Below are positions 1-5,979 of a stretch of DNA of 13,084 bases, one piece after another. A program made the translations under genes and the position numbers. Under the pieces are notes generated by a model that saw nothing but the letters and a program-made list of their open reading frames with translations, had not been told where the DNA came from and did no database searches. The first letter of the stretch is position 1, and each line of letters opens with the position of its first letter. This DNA is from Baffinella frigidus. Its lineage: Eukaryota; Cryptophyceae; Cryptomonadales; Baffinellaceae. Location of the stretch: NCBI GenBank assembly GCA_026770585.1, contig MU646363.1:824102-837185 (forward strand), written 5' to 3'.

Positions 1-282
1 CATAAGTGGACATTCTTCCCACAGAAAAATCGAAATTTCGGAAAGTTGTTACAAATTCCGTGTGAACTGGCTTGTTTTCCCAGGTCAGCCCTACACTCTT
101 GCGTGGCAGCGTGCATCGCATTGGAAATGACAAGTGGATTTCCGGACGGCTTTCTCGGTCGAGAAAGTCACGTTTCCCGGAAAGTCTCTCAAAAAGTCTC
201 TTGGGAAGCAACTCACGAGGGGGGGGGGTGGGAGTCGCCTCCTGGAGTCTTCCAAAAGCCATGGTGAGTTTCCAGGGGAGAA
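1..282. other. Left edge, intron-like
   Basis: No clear exon. Minus strand 115-75 has a weak resemblance to a radical-SAM cluster exon (see findings). Confidence 0.3.
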
Positions 283-400
283 GAAGGCTCATACTAGCAA
301 CAATCAAGCAATTGTGTAGTAAATTTCGTTGCCCATTTTCATTTAATAACATTTTGTTCCCGGATTCAGCCCTCGTGAGTTTCCAGGAGGGAGGAGTCGG
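283..400. repeat. Inverted dispersed element, left copy
   Basis: About 118 bp from GGCTCATACTAGCAACAATC to CCAGGAGGGAGG, matching 1265-1378 in reverse orientation. Each copy sits directly beside a GTCCGA donor of an exon-4 copy. It contains a GTAGTAAATTTCGTTGCCC motif of the hairpin family at 9813. Confidence 0.7.
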
Positions 401-402
401 AC

Positions 403-430
403 CTGGCTGGACACGCAGAGGGTGGTGCCG
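403..430 (-). pseudogene. Exon-4 3' fragment of the rlmN-like gene (TTLCVSSQ copy 4)
   Basis: The minus strand reads GTTLCVSSQ followed by GTCCGA, the same donor as exon 4. Upstream the exon is replaced by the 21-bp minisatellite. It is the farthest-left copy and, in coding terms, as well preserved as the one at 1383, so it might be the splice donor actually used. Confidence 0.55.
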
Positions 431-460
431 GAAAGTAGAACCAACCTTACAACTAACAGA

Positions 461-586
461 GCGTGGTGCTAGAAAGTAGAAGGGTGGTGCTAGAAAGTAG
501 AAGGGTGGTGCTAGGAAGTAGAAGGGTGGTGCTAGAAAGTAGAAGGGTGGTGCTAGGAAGTAGAAGGGTGGTGCTAGAAAGTAGAA
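461..586. repeat. 21-bp minisatellite, six units
   Basis: The unit is GGGTGGTGCTAGAAAGTAGAA, six exact-length units with A/G variation at one position. On the minus strand it reads TTCTACTTTCTAG|CACCACCC, i.e. the acceptor-like 5' edge of the exon-4 fragment TTLCVSSQ repeated six times. Confidence 0.85.
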
Positions 587-655
587 GCACCCTACAACTG
601 CTTTTGGACCACTCATCTCCAGGCTTGAGAGCAATAAAGAAGAACAAGGCCTCCC

Positions 656-682
656 CTGGCTCGACACGAAGAGGGTGGTGCT
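656..682 (-). pseudogene. Exon-4 3' fragment (TTLFVSSQ copy 3)
   Basis: The minus strand reads STTLFVSSQ, then GGGAGG where the donor GT should be. It lies in a direct repeat (628-682) that recurs at 885-942, so this dead exon piece was copied again with its flank. The hairpin at 682-726 abuts it. Confidence 0.5.
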
Positions 683-726
683 AAATTGGCGGCGCCGCCA
701 CCAAAAGTGGCGGCGCCGCCAATTTA
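682..726. repeat. GC-rich perfect hairpin
   Basis: 20-bp perfect arms (682-701 and 707-726) around CAAAA. Each arm itself contains the palindrome GGCGGCGCCGCC. A very stable cruciform or hairpin, probably a minimal foldback element. Confidence 0.8.
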
Positions 727-914
727 AGAGCGAATTTACTGCGTCTTAGGCTAACGGGCCGACTTTTGACGAAAGTTGGCTTTTGGCGTAGTATTTTCAT
801 TTCCGGTGCGGGCTCGTTCTTGAGGCTCATAGACATTGTATCACTCAACTCAAGGCTAAAGGGCATATCTAGGACCTGTATCGAGAGCAATAAAGAAGAA
901 GAACAAGGCCTCCC

Positions 915-942
915 CTGGCTCGACACGAAGAGGGTGGTGCTA
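915..942 (-). pseudogene. Exon-4 3' fragment (TTLFVSSQ copy 2)
   Basis: Identical in its changes to the copy at 656 (Cys to Phe, donor GT lost), and sharing about 55 bp of flank with it. This shows duplication after decay rather than independent copying from the live exon. Confidence 0.5.
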
Positions 943-1025
943 GAAACCGGGCCGTCTCAAGGCTCACACACGTTTGGATCACTCATCATCGCCCTCCACT
1001 CTTGCGTGGGATGAAGAGAGCGCAC

Positions 1026-1055
1026 CTGGTTGGACGCGCAGAGGGTGGTGCGCGG
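1026..1055 (-). pseudogene. Exon-4 3' fragment (RTTLCASNQ copy 1)
   Basis: The minus strand reads RTTLCASNQ followed by donor-like GTGCGC. It carries the CCGCGC 5' flank found in the intact exon at 1383-1460 and two missense changes in the CVSSQ motif. Confidence 0.5.
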
Positions 1056-1060
1056 CACGC

Positions 1061-1114
1061 ACCACCCTAGGTCCCTACACCACCCTAGGTCCCTACACCA
1101 CCCTAGGTCCCTAC
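1061..1114. repeat. 18-bp tandem repeat, three units
   Basis: ACCACCCTAGGTCCCTAC three times without change. Confidence 0.85.
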
Positions 1115-1154
1115 CGTAGGGCTCCTCTCCAGGCTTGACAGTAACAAAGAGGTA

Positions 1155-1232
1155 CTCTTCTACTTTCTAGCACCACCCTTCTACTTTCTAGCACCACCCT
1201 CTGTTAGTTGTAGGGTGCTTCTACTTTCCAGC
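1155..1232. repeat. Inverted copy of the minisatellite and its flank
   Basis: The reverse complement matches 425-502, including CTACAACTAACAGAG and two 21-bp units. With 1265-1378 it makes an inverted duplication of the 283-502 block. Confidence 0.7.
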
Positions 1233-1264
1233 ACCGTAATAAAAAGGGAAGAATGAACAGGCCT

Positions 1265-1378
1265 CCCTCCCTCCTGGAAACTCACGAGGGCTTAATCCGT
1301 GAACAATTTTTTTATTAAATGAAAAATGGGCAACGAAATTTACTAGGCAATTGCTTGATTATTGCTAGTGTGAGCCTC
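1265..1378. repeat. Inverted dispersed element, right copy
   Basis: Reverse complement of 283-400 with scattered substitutions. It occupies the first 110 bases of the intron after exon 4 of the rlmN-like gene. Confidence 0.7.
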
Positions 1379-1382
1379 GGAC

Positions 1383-1460
1383 CTGGCTCGACACGCAGAG
1401 GGTGGTGCGCGGGGGGACTTTCGACGCCGCACTCGGCCGCCCCTCGTTTGGGATCACCAC
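1383..1460 (-). CDS. rlmN: rlmN-like exon 4, ending just before the radical-SAM cluster
   Basis: Acceptor CTCCTTGGCAG is followed by GTG GTG ATC CCA AAC GAG. The exon encodes VVIPNEGRPSAASK then VPPRTTLCVSSQ, 26 codons, phase 0 at both ends, with donor GTCCGA at 1382. IP...TLCVSSQ is the most diagnostic RlmN motif in the window; the next residues in the family are VGC and then the CxxxCxxC cluster. An alternative donor after SAASK (AAA|GTCCCC, at 1418) is possible because the sister copies diverge there, but then TTLCVSSQ would need a separate exon. Exon-4 pieces recur at 1681-1726, 1864-1912, 1026-1055, 915-942, 656-682 and 403-430. Confidence 0.64.
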
Positions 1461-4400
1461 CTGCCAAGGAGCACTTGTTAGCAAAACGCGACTCGATGGC
1501 TTTGCAACCCATACTTTCATAGGCTAACGGCCTGAAAATGGGGTAGTTAGGCATACGGCACTGCCTAGGACCTCCTACCGTAGGCCGAGGGATCCTAGGA
1601 TCAAAAAGTCTCGGCCTACCGTAGGAGGTCCTAGGCAATGCCGTAGGCCTAACTACCCCCTTTTCAGGCCGTTACCCCATTAACTTTGGATGCCGCCGAC
1701 GGCCGCCCCTCGTTCGGGATCACAACCTGTCCAAGCAGGAAGCCAACGTTAAAGCAGGACTTATTGAGCCTATTGTCGGTTTCGTACCAAGTCGGTTTTG
1801 TACCAAGTCGCCAAAACCGACGACAGACGGCTTTTTACATGCCGTTTTAAACCGTTTTAAACACTTTCGACGTCGAAAGTGCACTCGGCCGCCCCTCGTT
1901 CGGGATCACCACCTGTCAAGGAGCACTTTCATCTCGGACCATACCAGAATCTGTCCTCATGAAAAGGCGTAAGATCGCATCATTTGATGTCCAAGCAGGA
2001 CTTATTAGCAAAACGCGACTCGATGTAAAACAGGGTGTGGGGTTCCGGGGATGGTTACCGCCTCCACCAGAGGGCAGTGGTGCTGAGGCCGGCTCGTCTC
2101 AAGGCTCGCCCACGTTTGGATCACTCATCTCCAGGCTTGAGATGAGAGTAAAAATGAAACAAGAAAAAGAAGGGGGGAAAAGCCATCCCATCCTCAAGCA
2201 CGACCAGCAGCTTCACTTTTCGTCGAGTTTATAGCACCTTTAAGAGGGCAATAAAGAAGAGACGAAGTTTCGTGTTTCGTGTTTCGTGTTTCGTGTTTCG
2301 GGTGTGGGGTTTCGGGGATGGTCACCGCCTCCACCGCCATCCCATCCTCACGCATGACCAGCAGCTTCACGTCTCACCAGGCGCGGGTCAGAAAGTAGAA
2401 GGAAGCAGTTTCGATGTCCGTACGGAAACGTGATCAAATGGTGACTTTTGGCGTGTTTCCTGGGTAATAATCCAATAATTAACTTATGAATCTGTTCGCA
2501 TGGATAGCCTCGTGTGGTACCAAGGCATTTTCGGCCCAAATCGGCCATCTTTCCGTTACCTTATCCGTAGGAACTCCCCCTATGTCCCTACGGATTGCCT
2601 ACCGTAGGGTCCTAGGTCTTATCGCTTACGGGTTGTTCGAAATCCCTTGGAAGTCCGCCATCTACCGCCATCCCATCCTCAAGCATGACCAGCAGCTTCA
2701 CGTTTCACCAGGCGTGGGTCAGAAAGAACAAGGAAGCAGTTTCGGGGTTGGGGGGTGGGGTTTCAGACCGCCTCGACCTCCATACCATCCTCGAGCATCA
2801 TCAGGAGCTTGACGGTGCGTGAGTCGCCCGAGTCCGAGCTCGCCGAGATCTCCGGATACCTGGATGCAGTGTAGGGTTTAGGGTTTAGGGTTTATGGGTT
2901 AGGGTTTGCCGTGCCTGAGCTGTCTGAGCCCAAACTCGCCGAGATCTCCGAGCACTTGCCGTTTCGGCACTACTTTAGACGTCATGCTGGTCAATCAAAA
3001 GTTGCCGTAAGGGCAGGTTCCAGGAATTTCCTGCAAGTTGGCAAAAGTTGACACGAGACCTCATGGCTGGCGACTTTTGCGATTGACCCCCTTCCCGTCT
3101 AGCGTGGTTCGGGTTTATGGTTTATGGTTTAGGGTTTGCCGTGCCCGAGTCGCCTGAGTCCGAACTCGCTCACTGCGGAGGGGTTACGCCAGGTACCAAA
3201 TCTACAAATAGGTACCAAATCTACAAAGAGGTACCAAATCTACAATAGCTCTGCCTTCGTTGATCTGGTCTCCTCAAAATAAGGAGATCTGGAGTTGATT
3301 GGCCGGAGATCTCCGGATACCTGGACGGAGTGTAGGGTTCAGGGTTTAGAGACACTTCCACTCGAGAATGCTAGAGGGGCCTATTTACATGTCGGGCTGC
3401 ATTTTTTTCGCCGAGATCTCCGGATACCTAGCTCTGTCCCACTTTGATTTGGGCTCATCCTTAATTCGCCCCCCCCCTGAATTTCCCATGTGAATTTTGC
3501 ACCCCCCCCCAGAAAATGCACATGGGAAATGGGGGGGGGGGGCGAAATGATGATGAGCCCAAATCAAAGTGGGACAGAGCTAGGATACCTGCCGTTTCGG
3601 GATTCGGGTTTATGGTTTTCATGCTTGACGGTTTGCCGTGCGTGAGTCGCCCAAGTCAAAACTCGCTGAGATTTCCAGATACCTGGATGGAGTGTAGGGT
3701 TTAGGGTTGAGAGTGCAGGGGTTTAGGGTTTGGGGTGCAGGAGTCTAAAGTTTTGGGGGAGGGGGGTTAGGGTTTAGGGTTCAGGGGCTTAGGGTTTAGG
3801 GTGCAGGAGTCTAGGGTTTAGGGTGCAGGGGCTTAGGGTTTAGGGTGCAGGGGTTTGGGGTTTATGGTGCAGGGGTTTAGGGTTCAGGGTGCAGGGGTTA
3901 ATGTGCGGAAACTTTAAATTTGATCGTTTCTGGTAACGAAAATTACTATACAGGTGGATCTTACTAGGAATAGTAATAATTTGTGTGGTAACTTTGAGCT
4001 ATCTGAGTCTGAGCTCGCTGAGATGGGCGGAAATCTGCAGTGTGGTGTTTAGGGTTTGGGGTTTGGGGTTTGGGGTTTGGGGTTTGGGGTTTATTGTTTA
4101 TTGTTTATTGTTTATGGTTTATGGTTGAGGGGCTTGGGTGTAGGGTTTAGGGTTTAGGTTTGGGAGTTGAGGGTTTAGGAGCTAGTGGTGATGTTTTATG
4201 GTTTATGGTTTATGGTTCACGATTTATGGTTCATGGTTTATGGTTGAGCGCATGGGGTTTAGGGTTCAGAGATGAGGGCGAGGACCGCTTGAAGTCCCTT
4301 CCGAGAATCCCTCGCGCCTTTTCGGTAACGCCCGGGTCCGTCCAGGGGTCCCGCCCGGCACGGATGCTCTCCCACACCTGCGGACAACCCACCTCTGCAT

Positions 4401-5453
4401 CAGTCCATTTGGGATCACCAGTTTGGTGAGCCCGGGCTCTTTCCGGGTTCAAAGTTGACGGATTTGTACCGCAAACCCAGCATGTCAACTTGAGAATAGT
4501 CCGTCAAGCCGACTGAGGTAACTCCCGGGTCCGTGCAGGGATCACGCCCGGCACGGATACTCTCCCACACCTGCGAACAAGCCAGCTCTGCCTCAGTCTA
4601 TTTCGGATCACTTTCGGATCACTGAGCCCGGCTCTTTCCGGGGTCAAAGTTGACGGAGTTGTACCGCAAACCCAGGTTGTCAACTTGAGAATAGTCGTTT
4701 AACACGAGTCCAGGGGTCACGTCCCGCGCGGATACTCGCCCAAACCTGCGAACAAAGACGGGGTCGGTTACGCCAGGTACCAAATCTACAAATAGGTACC
4801 AAATCTACGATCTAAGAGCTCTCTGCCTGAGTTGATCCGGTTTCCTCAAAACGAGAAGATCTGAAGTTGATTTGCCGGGGTTGTGGTTCAAATCCTTCAA
4901 CGTTTGGCGCGGCAACGATCAGTCGACCCGACTGAGGCAGAGTTAGAATGTGATTCATGTGCGCAGATCAAGGCTCGCAGATCTGCAGGGTGTTGTCGTC
5001 CCACCCCCACTCTCGCCGCTGGCGATGACTACCTGCCACCAACAACGCACCCCTACGGCCTTACTGTGGCGGCTGCCAAGCGGTGTTGCTCACCAGCTTG
5101 GCTTTTCCTGTCCCCCCCAACGCATCCCCCAACGACTGCAAATCCATCAGGATAGACTTCCCACCCGCCCCGTCCCCGCCACCCGCCGCGACGCCGCCCC
5201 CCTCCACCACCCGGCCTTGCTCAGGAGCGATCTCCAGCGCGCAAAGGGGCTGGAAGCGCCGCCGTGCGCCAAACGGACGCGCGAGCACCCCGGCCCCCGT
5301 TCTCGCTGCTGCGTGCGATGTAGATGAATGCATGCCCGAGCGGAGGAGAGGAGGCGCTGCGAACAGGGCGTGCCCTGTGAAGGCGTCGCATCGGCGGGAG
5401 ATGGTCACGAGTGATACGAGGACCAGTGCCGCCCAGGCGCTCCGGGAACGCAT
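1383..5453 (-). CDS. rlmN: Plastid-targeted RlmN-like radical SAM rRNA methyltransferase, 5' part (four exons, gene model)
   Basis: Gene model joining 5453-5094, 4377-4286, 2859-2769 and 1460-1383 (621 nt, 207 codons, no stop). Phases agree at each junction: 0/0, then CG|G making one Arg codon, then 0/0. Residues 1-24 form a signal peptide, cleaved before FTGHALF, followed by a transit-like region. The later part carries motifs I associate with the RlmN/Cfr family N-terminal half: VWESIRAGRDPW (about 121-132), TVKLLMMLEDG (about 166-176), EAVVIPNEG (about 180-188) and TTLCVSSQ (200-207), which in the family directly precedes the CxxxCxxC radical-SAM cluster. Bacterial RlmN makes 2-methyladenosine in 23S rRNA (A2503) and some tRNAs; a plastid-ribosome role is inferred. 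The iron-sulfur and catalytic exons are not found and should lie left of the window, so function rests on N-terminal motifs. Most exons have degenerate extra copies nearby. Confidence 0.66.
1519..1680. mobile_element. 162-bp hairpin MITE, copy 1
   Basis: The long inverted repeat runs nearly end to end, from ATAGGCTAACGGCCTGAAAA to TTTTCAGGCCGTTACCCCAT, with CCTACCGTAGG motifs inside. The second copy, also 162 bp, is at 11041-11202 in opposite orientation. It is inserted at the end of an exon-4 copy. Confidence 0.8.
1681..1726 (-). pseudogene. Exon-4 5' copy (VVIPNEGRPSAASKV)
   Basis: Acceptor GCTTGGACAG is followed by GTT GTG ATC CCG AAC GAG GGG CGG, matching exon 4 for about 15 codons. A 162-bp hairpin element begins immediately after (1519-1680), so the TTLCVSSQ end is missing. 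Confidence 0.55.
1864..1912 (-). pseudogene. Exon-4 5' copy with palindromic end
   Basis: Acceptor CTCCTTGACAG is followed by VVIPNEGRPSA, then ...STSKV. The end of the copy forms the perfect 20-bp palindrome CACTTTCGACGTCGAAAGTG (1862-1881), apparently a small inverted duplication of the SKV codons. Confidence 0.5.
1932..1998 (-). repeat. Dispersed repeat shared with 10300-10366
   Basis: The reverse complement (GACATCAAATGATGCGATCT...) matches 10300-10366 over about 65 bp with few changes. It links an intron of one gene with an intron of the other. Confidence 0.65.
2182..2216 (-). pseudogene. Exon-3 3' half copy (VKLLVVLEDGM)
   Basis: The minus strand encodes VKLLVVLEDGM, homologous to TVKLLMMLEDGM of exon 3. 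It is cut off after GATGGC by unrelated purine/pyrimidine-rich sequence. Confidence 0.5.
2326..2370 (-). pseudogene. Exon-3 3' half copy (VKLLVMREDGMAVEA)
   Basis: It encodes VKLLVMREDGMAVEA with Leu to Arg in the motif, and keeps a good donor GTGACC at 2325. The following intron start (CATCCCCGAAACCCC) is shared with the piece near 2040-2075, giving the intron-side duplicate as well. Confidence 0.5.
2528..2658 (+). mobile_element. Hairpin element, same family as 12245-12395
   Basis: TTCGGCCC...CCTTATCCGTAGGAAC...GGTCCTAGGTCTTATCGCTTA...AAGTCCGC matches the reverse complement of the 12245 element. Terminal bases are eroded on both sides. Confidence 0.65.
2666..2701 (-). pseudogene. Exon-3 3' half copy (VKLLVMLEDGMA)
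   Basis: It encodes VKLLVMLEDGMA followed by GTAGAT. Around it about 75 bp (2661-2740) repeat the 2335-2405 segment, so exon plus intron were duplicated together. A hairpin element abuts it at 2658. Confidence 0.5.
2769..2859 (-). CDS. rlmN: rlmN-like exon 3 (intact copy)
   Basis: Acceptor CACTGCATCCAG is followed by G TAT CCG GAG ATC. The exon encodes YPEISASSDSGDSR then TVKLLMMLEDGMEVEA, 91 nt. TVKLL..LEDG..VEA matches the conserved RlmN strand pair (family form KLLLxLxDGxxVEAV). The donor after GCG is GTCTGA; related copies at 2326 and near 2058 have GTGACC and GTAACC at the same place, so the donor here may be drifting. At least five partial copies of the 5' half and three of the 3' half flank it. 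It is the only place where both halves are joined uninterrupted. Confidence 0.65.
2871..2906. repeat. Telomere-like TTTAGGG tract, short
   Basis: About five degenerate TTTAGGG units directly upstream, in minus-strand sense, of the exon-3 acceptor. Confidence 0.7.
2911..2955 (-). pseudogene. Exon-3 5' half copy
   Basis: The minus strand reads CSEISASLGSDSSGTANP, homologous to YPEISASSDSGDSRT. The acceptor CAG is mutated to CAA. It is followed by telomere-like repeat in place of the exon's second half. Confidence 0.45.
3141..3170 (-). pseudogene. Exon-3 5' half copy, inner part (split)
   Basis: It encodes SSDSGDSGTA. Its missing beginning (YPEIS) lies at 3304-3320, separated by an inserted repeat (about 3171-3303) that also occurs at 4767-4880. 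Confidence 0.45.
3184..3303. repeat. Dispersed repeat with 17-bp internal tandem
   Basis: GGTTACGCCAGGTACCAAAT begins a block repeated at 4767-4880. It contains AGGTACCAAATCTACAA two to three times and TCTCCTCAAAA...GAGATCTGGAGTTGATT. It interrupts an exon-3 copy. Confidence 0.75.
3304..3320 (-). pseudogene. Exon-3 5' half copy, outer part (split)
   Basis: Acceptor TCCGTCCAG is followed by G TAT CCG GAG ATC TC, then the inserted repeat. Together with 3141-3170 it makes one interrupted copy. Confidence 0.45.
3408..3428 (-). pseudogene. Exon-3 5' end copy at MITE insertion site
   Basis: It encodes YPEISA then loses similarity. The hairpin element 3429-3582 is inserted within its first codons and has duplicated GGATACC, so the copy's acceptor side lies beyond 3583. 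Confidence 0.5.
3429..3582. mobile_element. 154-bp hairpin MITE with 7-bp target duplication
   Basis: Perfect terminal inverted repeats of about 30 bp (TAGCTCTGTCCCACTTTGAT...), flanked by GGATACC at 3422-3428 and 3583-3589. Unoccupied sister copies of the exon-3 start read CCGGATACCTGG, giving the empty site. Internal poly-C and poly-G runs pair with each other. Confidence 0.85.
3638..3682 (-). pseudogene. Exon-3 5' half copy (YLEISASFDLGDSRTA)
   Basis: Acceptor CTCCATCCAG is followed by G TAT CTG GAA ATC. Several missense changes are present (Pro to Leu, Ser to Phe or Leu). The upstream flank is a CCCTAAA-type tract in sense orientation. Confidence 0.5.
3692..3900. repeat. Degenerate TTTAGGG-type tract
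   Basis: Repeated GGGTTTAGGGT and GGTGCAGGGG variants. On the minus (gene-sense) strand this is CCCTAAA-rich. Confidence 0.85.
3931..3994. repeat. Small inverted element of the GTAGTAATTTTCGTTGCC family
   Basis: GGTAACGAAAATTACTAT on the left and a degraded complement ending GTGGTAAC on the right. Confidence 0.5.
3998..4026 (-). pseudogene. Exon-3 inner fragment (ISASSDSDSS)
   Basis: A short minus-strand match, ISASSDSDSS, to the Ser/Asp-rich part of exon 3, without its acceptor. It is the copy nearest to exon 2. Confidence 0.4.
4041..4265. repeat. Degenerate TTTAGGG-type tract with TTTGGGG and TTTATGG variants
   Basis: Homogenised sub-blocks (TTTGGGG five times at about 4053-4090, then TTTATTG, then TTTATGG) show local slippage or conversion. 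It abuts the 3' end of rlmN-like exon 2. Confidence 0.85.
4286..4377 (-). CDS. rlmN: rlmN-like exon 2 (intact copy)
   Basis: Acceptor GTTGTCCGCAG is followed by GTG TGG GAG AGC. The exon encodes VWESIRAGRDPWTDPGVTEK and continues through ARGILGRDFK, 30 codons plus CG. Donor GTCCTC is weak, but it is supported because the two leftover bases CG plus the first G of exon 3 make Arg and keep both frames open. In the RlmN family this region corresponds to the accessory-domain segment where a Trp-containing helix follows the lysine-rich turn. Two further copies of this exon lie upstream, between it and exon 1; this is the only one that stays intact to a compatible donor. Beyond the donor the sequence passes into CCCTAAA-like repeat. 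Confidence 0.66.
4440..4516 (-). repeat. Dispersed element G, copy 1
   Basis: The minus strand reads TCAGTCGGCTTGACGGACTA...GGTACAAATCCGTCAACTTTG. Related copies lie at 4632-4700 (minus) and 6700-6773 (plus). It truncates exon-2 copy 2. Confidence 0.65.
4517..4570 (-). pseudogene. Exon-2 copy 2, truncated
   Basis: Acceptor GCTTGTTCGCAG is followed by VWESIRAGRDPCTDPGVT with one missense change (Trp to Cys). It is cut off by a dispersed element starting TCAGTCGGCTTGACGG. Offset from exon 2 is about 193 bp, including upstream intron sequence, so it belongs to a tandem duplication. Confidence 0.6.
4704..4745 (-). pseudogene. Exon-2 copy 3, truncated
   Basis: Acceptor TTTGTTCGCAG is followed by VWASIRAGRDPWT, then divergence. 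It lies closest to exon 1, so the spliceosome meets this dead copy first. Confidence 0.6.
4767..4880. repeat. Second copy of the 3184 dispersed repeat
   Basis: Same order of parts, with one tandem unit fewer and about 10% substitutions. Confidence 0.75.
5094..5453 (-). CDS. rlmN: rlmN-like exon 1: signal and transit peptide
   Basis: This exon has 120 codons. The ATG at 5453 is the first in-frame ATG; the open frame extends to 5507 but begins there with TTG, so 5453 is preferred. Residues 1-24 show a basic start (MRSRS), a hydrophobic core (AWAALVLVSLV) and a CDA cleavage site with Phe at +1. An Arg/Ser/Ala-rich, acid-poor transit region follows to about residue 70, then a Gly-rich linker, then ILMDLQSLGDALGG, which may be the first helix of the RlmN accessory domain. 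The exon ends at CTG before donor GTGAGC (5093-5088), phase 0. GC content and codon use look like a genuine exon, unlike the flanking repeats. It is the only exon of this gene without an obvious duplicate. Confidence 0.7.
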
Positions 5454-5791
5454 GACTGCGAAGTTCTCGTCGCCCTGGCTGAGGAGGACGATGGATCCAG
5501 CCTTCAAAGTGGACCAAATCGAGGATAGTTCTCACGCCTTTTTGAATCAGGGGCCGGCCTTTTCCTACGACAGCCCGGAAGAAACAGCTCAATCCAAACC
5601 TCGAAGTGAGCCGCTTCCGAAGCCATCCAGGGAAAGCTTTTGCAAACGCTTTTGCAAGCGGCCGCCTCCTGCCGCGCGAGCTCCCTCCCCTCGTCGCGTC
5701 ACTTGGCAGCATTCACACCTGCTTGACGCCCTTACCCGCATCCTTTCCTTGCCCTTCCGCGCCCGCGGTCTGTGGACGGCCTGAGGCGACC
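5454..5791. promoter_or_regulatory. Divergent intergenic region shared by the two plastid-protein genes
   Basis: The region holds 338 bases between the two start codons, free of the repeats that fill the introns. It contains a tandem 12-bp repeat, GCTTTTGCAAAC/GCTTTTGCAAGC, at 5636-5659 near the middle, a possible transcription factor site. No clear TATA box was seen; a pyrimidine-rich stretch precedes the plus-strand ATG (5664-5760). Both 5' UTRs and a bidirectional promoter are inferred from gene geometry only. Confidence 0.5.
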
Positions 5792-5979
5792 ATGTTCTCT
5801 CCCTGCGTGTCTCGCGCATCTCTCGCCCTTGCCGGCATCCTCTCTCTCCTCGCCTCCCCCGCCTCCGCCTTCGCTCCGGCGGGCATCGTGCGTCTCTCTT
5901 CTCCTCGCTCGCAGAGCATCCTCGCAGGCGTGGGGGGGGGGGCACGCAAGATGATGCCGCTCCGGCGACAGGGCCAGAG
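5792..5979 (+). CDS. DUF3593-like gene exon 1: signal and transit peptide
   Basis: The ATG at 5792 is the first in-frame ATG of its open frame and sits in a good context (GCGACCATG). The exon encodes MFSPCVSRASLALAGILSLL, then ASPASA, with cleavage before FAPAG, then a basic Ser-rich transit region (IVRLSSPRSQS, RKMMPLRRQ). Donor GTCAGG at 5980 follows CAGAG and leaves two bases, AG. A long G run at 5933-5942 lies inside the coding part and could be a slippage or assembly weak point. Reading on past the donor stays open to 6299, but that stretch has no conserved look. Confidence 0.7.

Noticed and set aside
461-586. CRISPR array
   Set aside because: Units are directly adjacent with no spacers, in eukaryotic DNA.
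1315-1638. Minus-strand 107-codon open frame
   Set aside because: It runs through a hairpin MITE and exon 4 in the wrong frame.
2871-4265. A real chromosome end
   Set aside because: Units are degenerate, scattered, in both orientations and embedded between exons.
4231-4488. Minus-strand 85-codon open frame as a stand-alone small gene
   Set aside because: Only 4377-4286 matches family motifs and splice phases; the remainder is intron and telomere-like sequence.
5083-5784. Long plus-strand open frame across the first exon of the minus gene and the promoter
   Set aside because: It starts without convincing context, is Pro/Arg-rich low-complexity, and is the antisense of a well-supported signal-peptide exon in GC-rich DNA.
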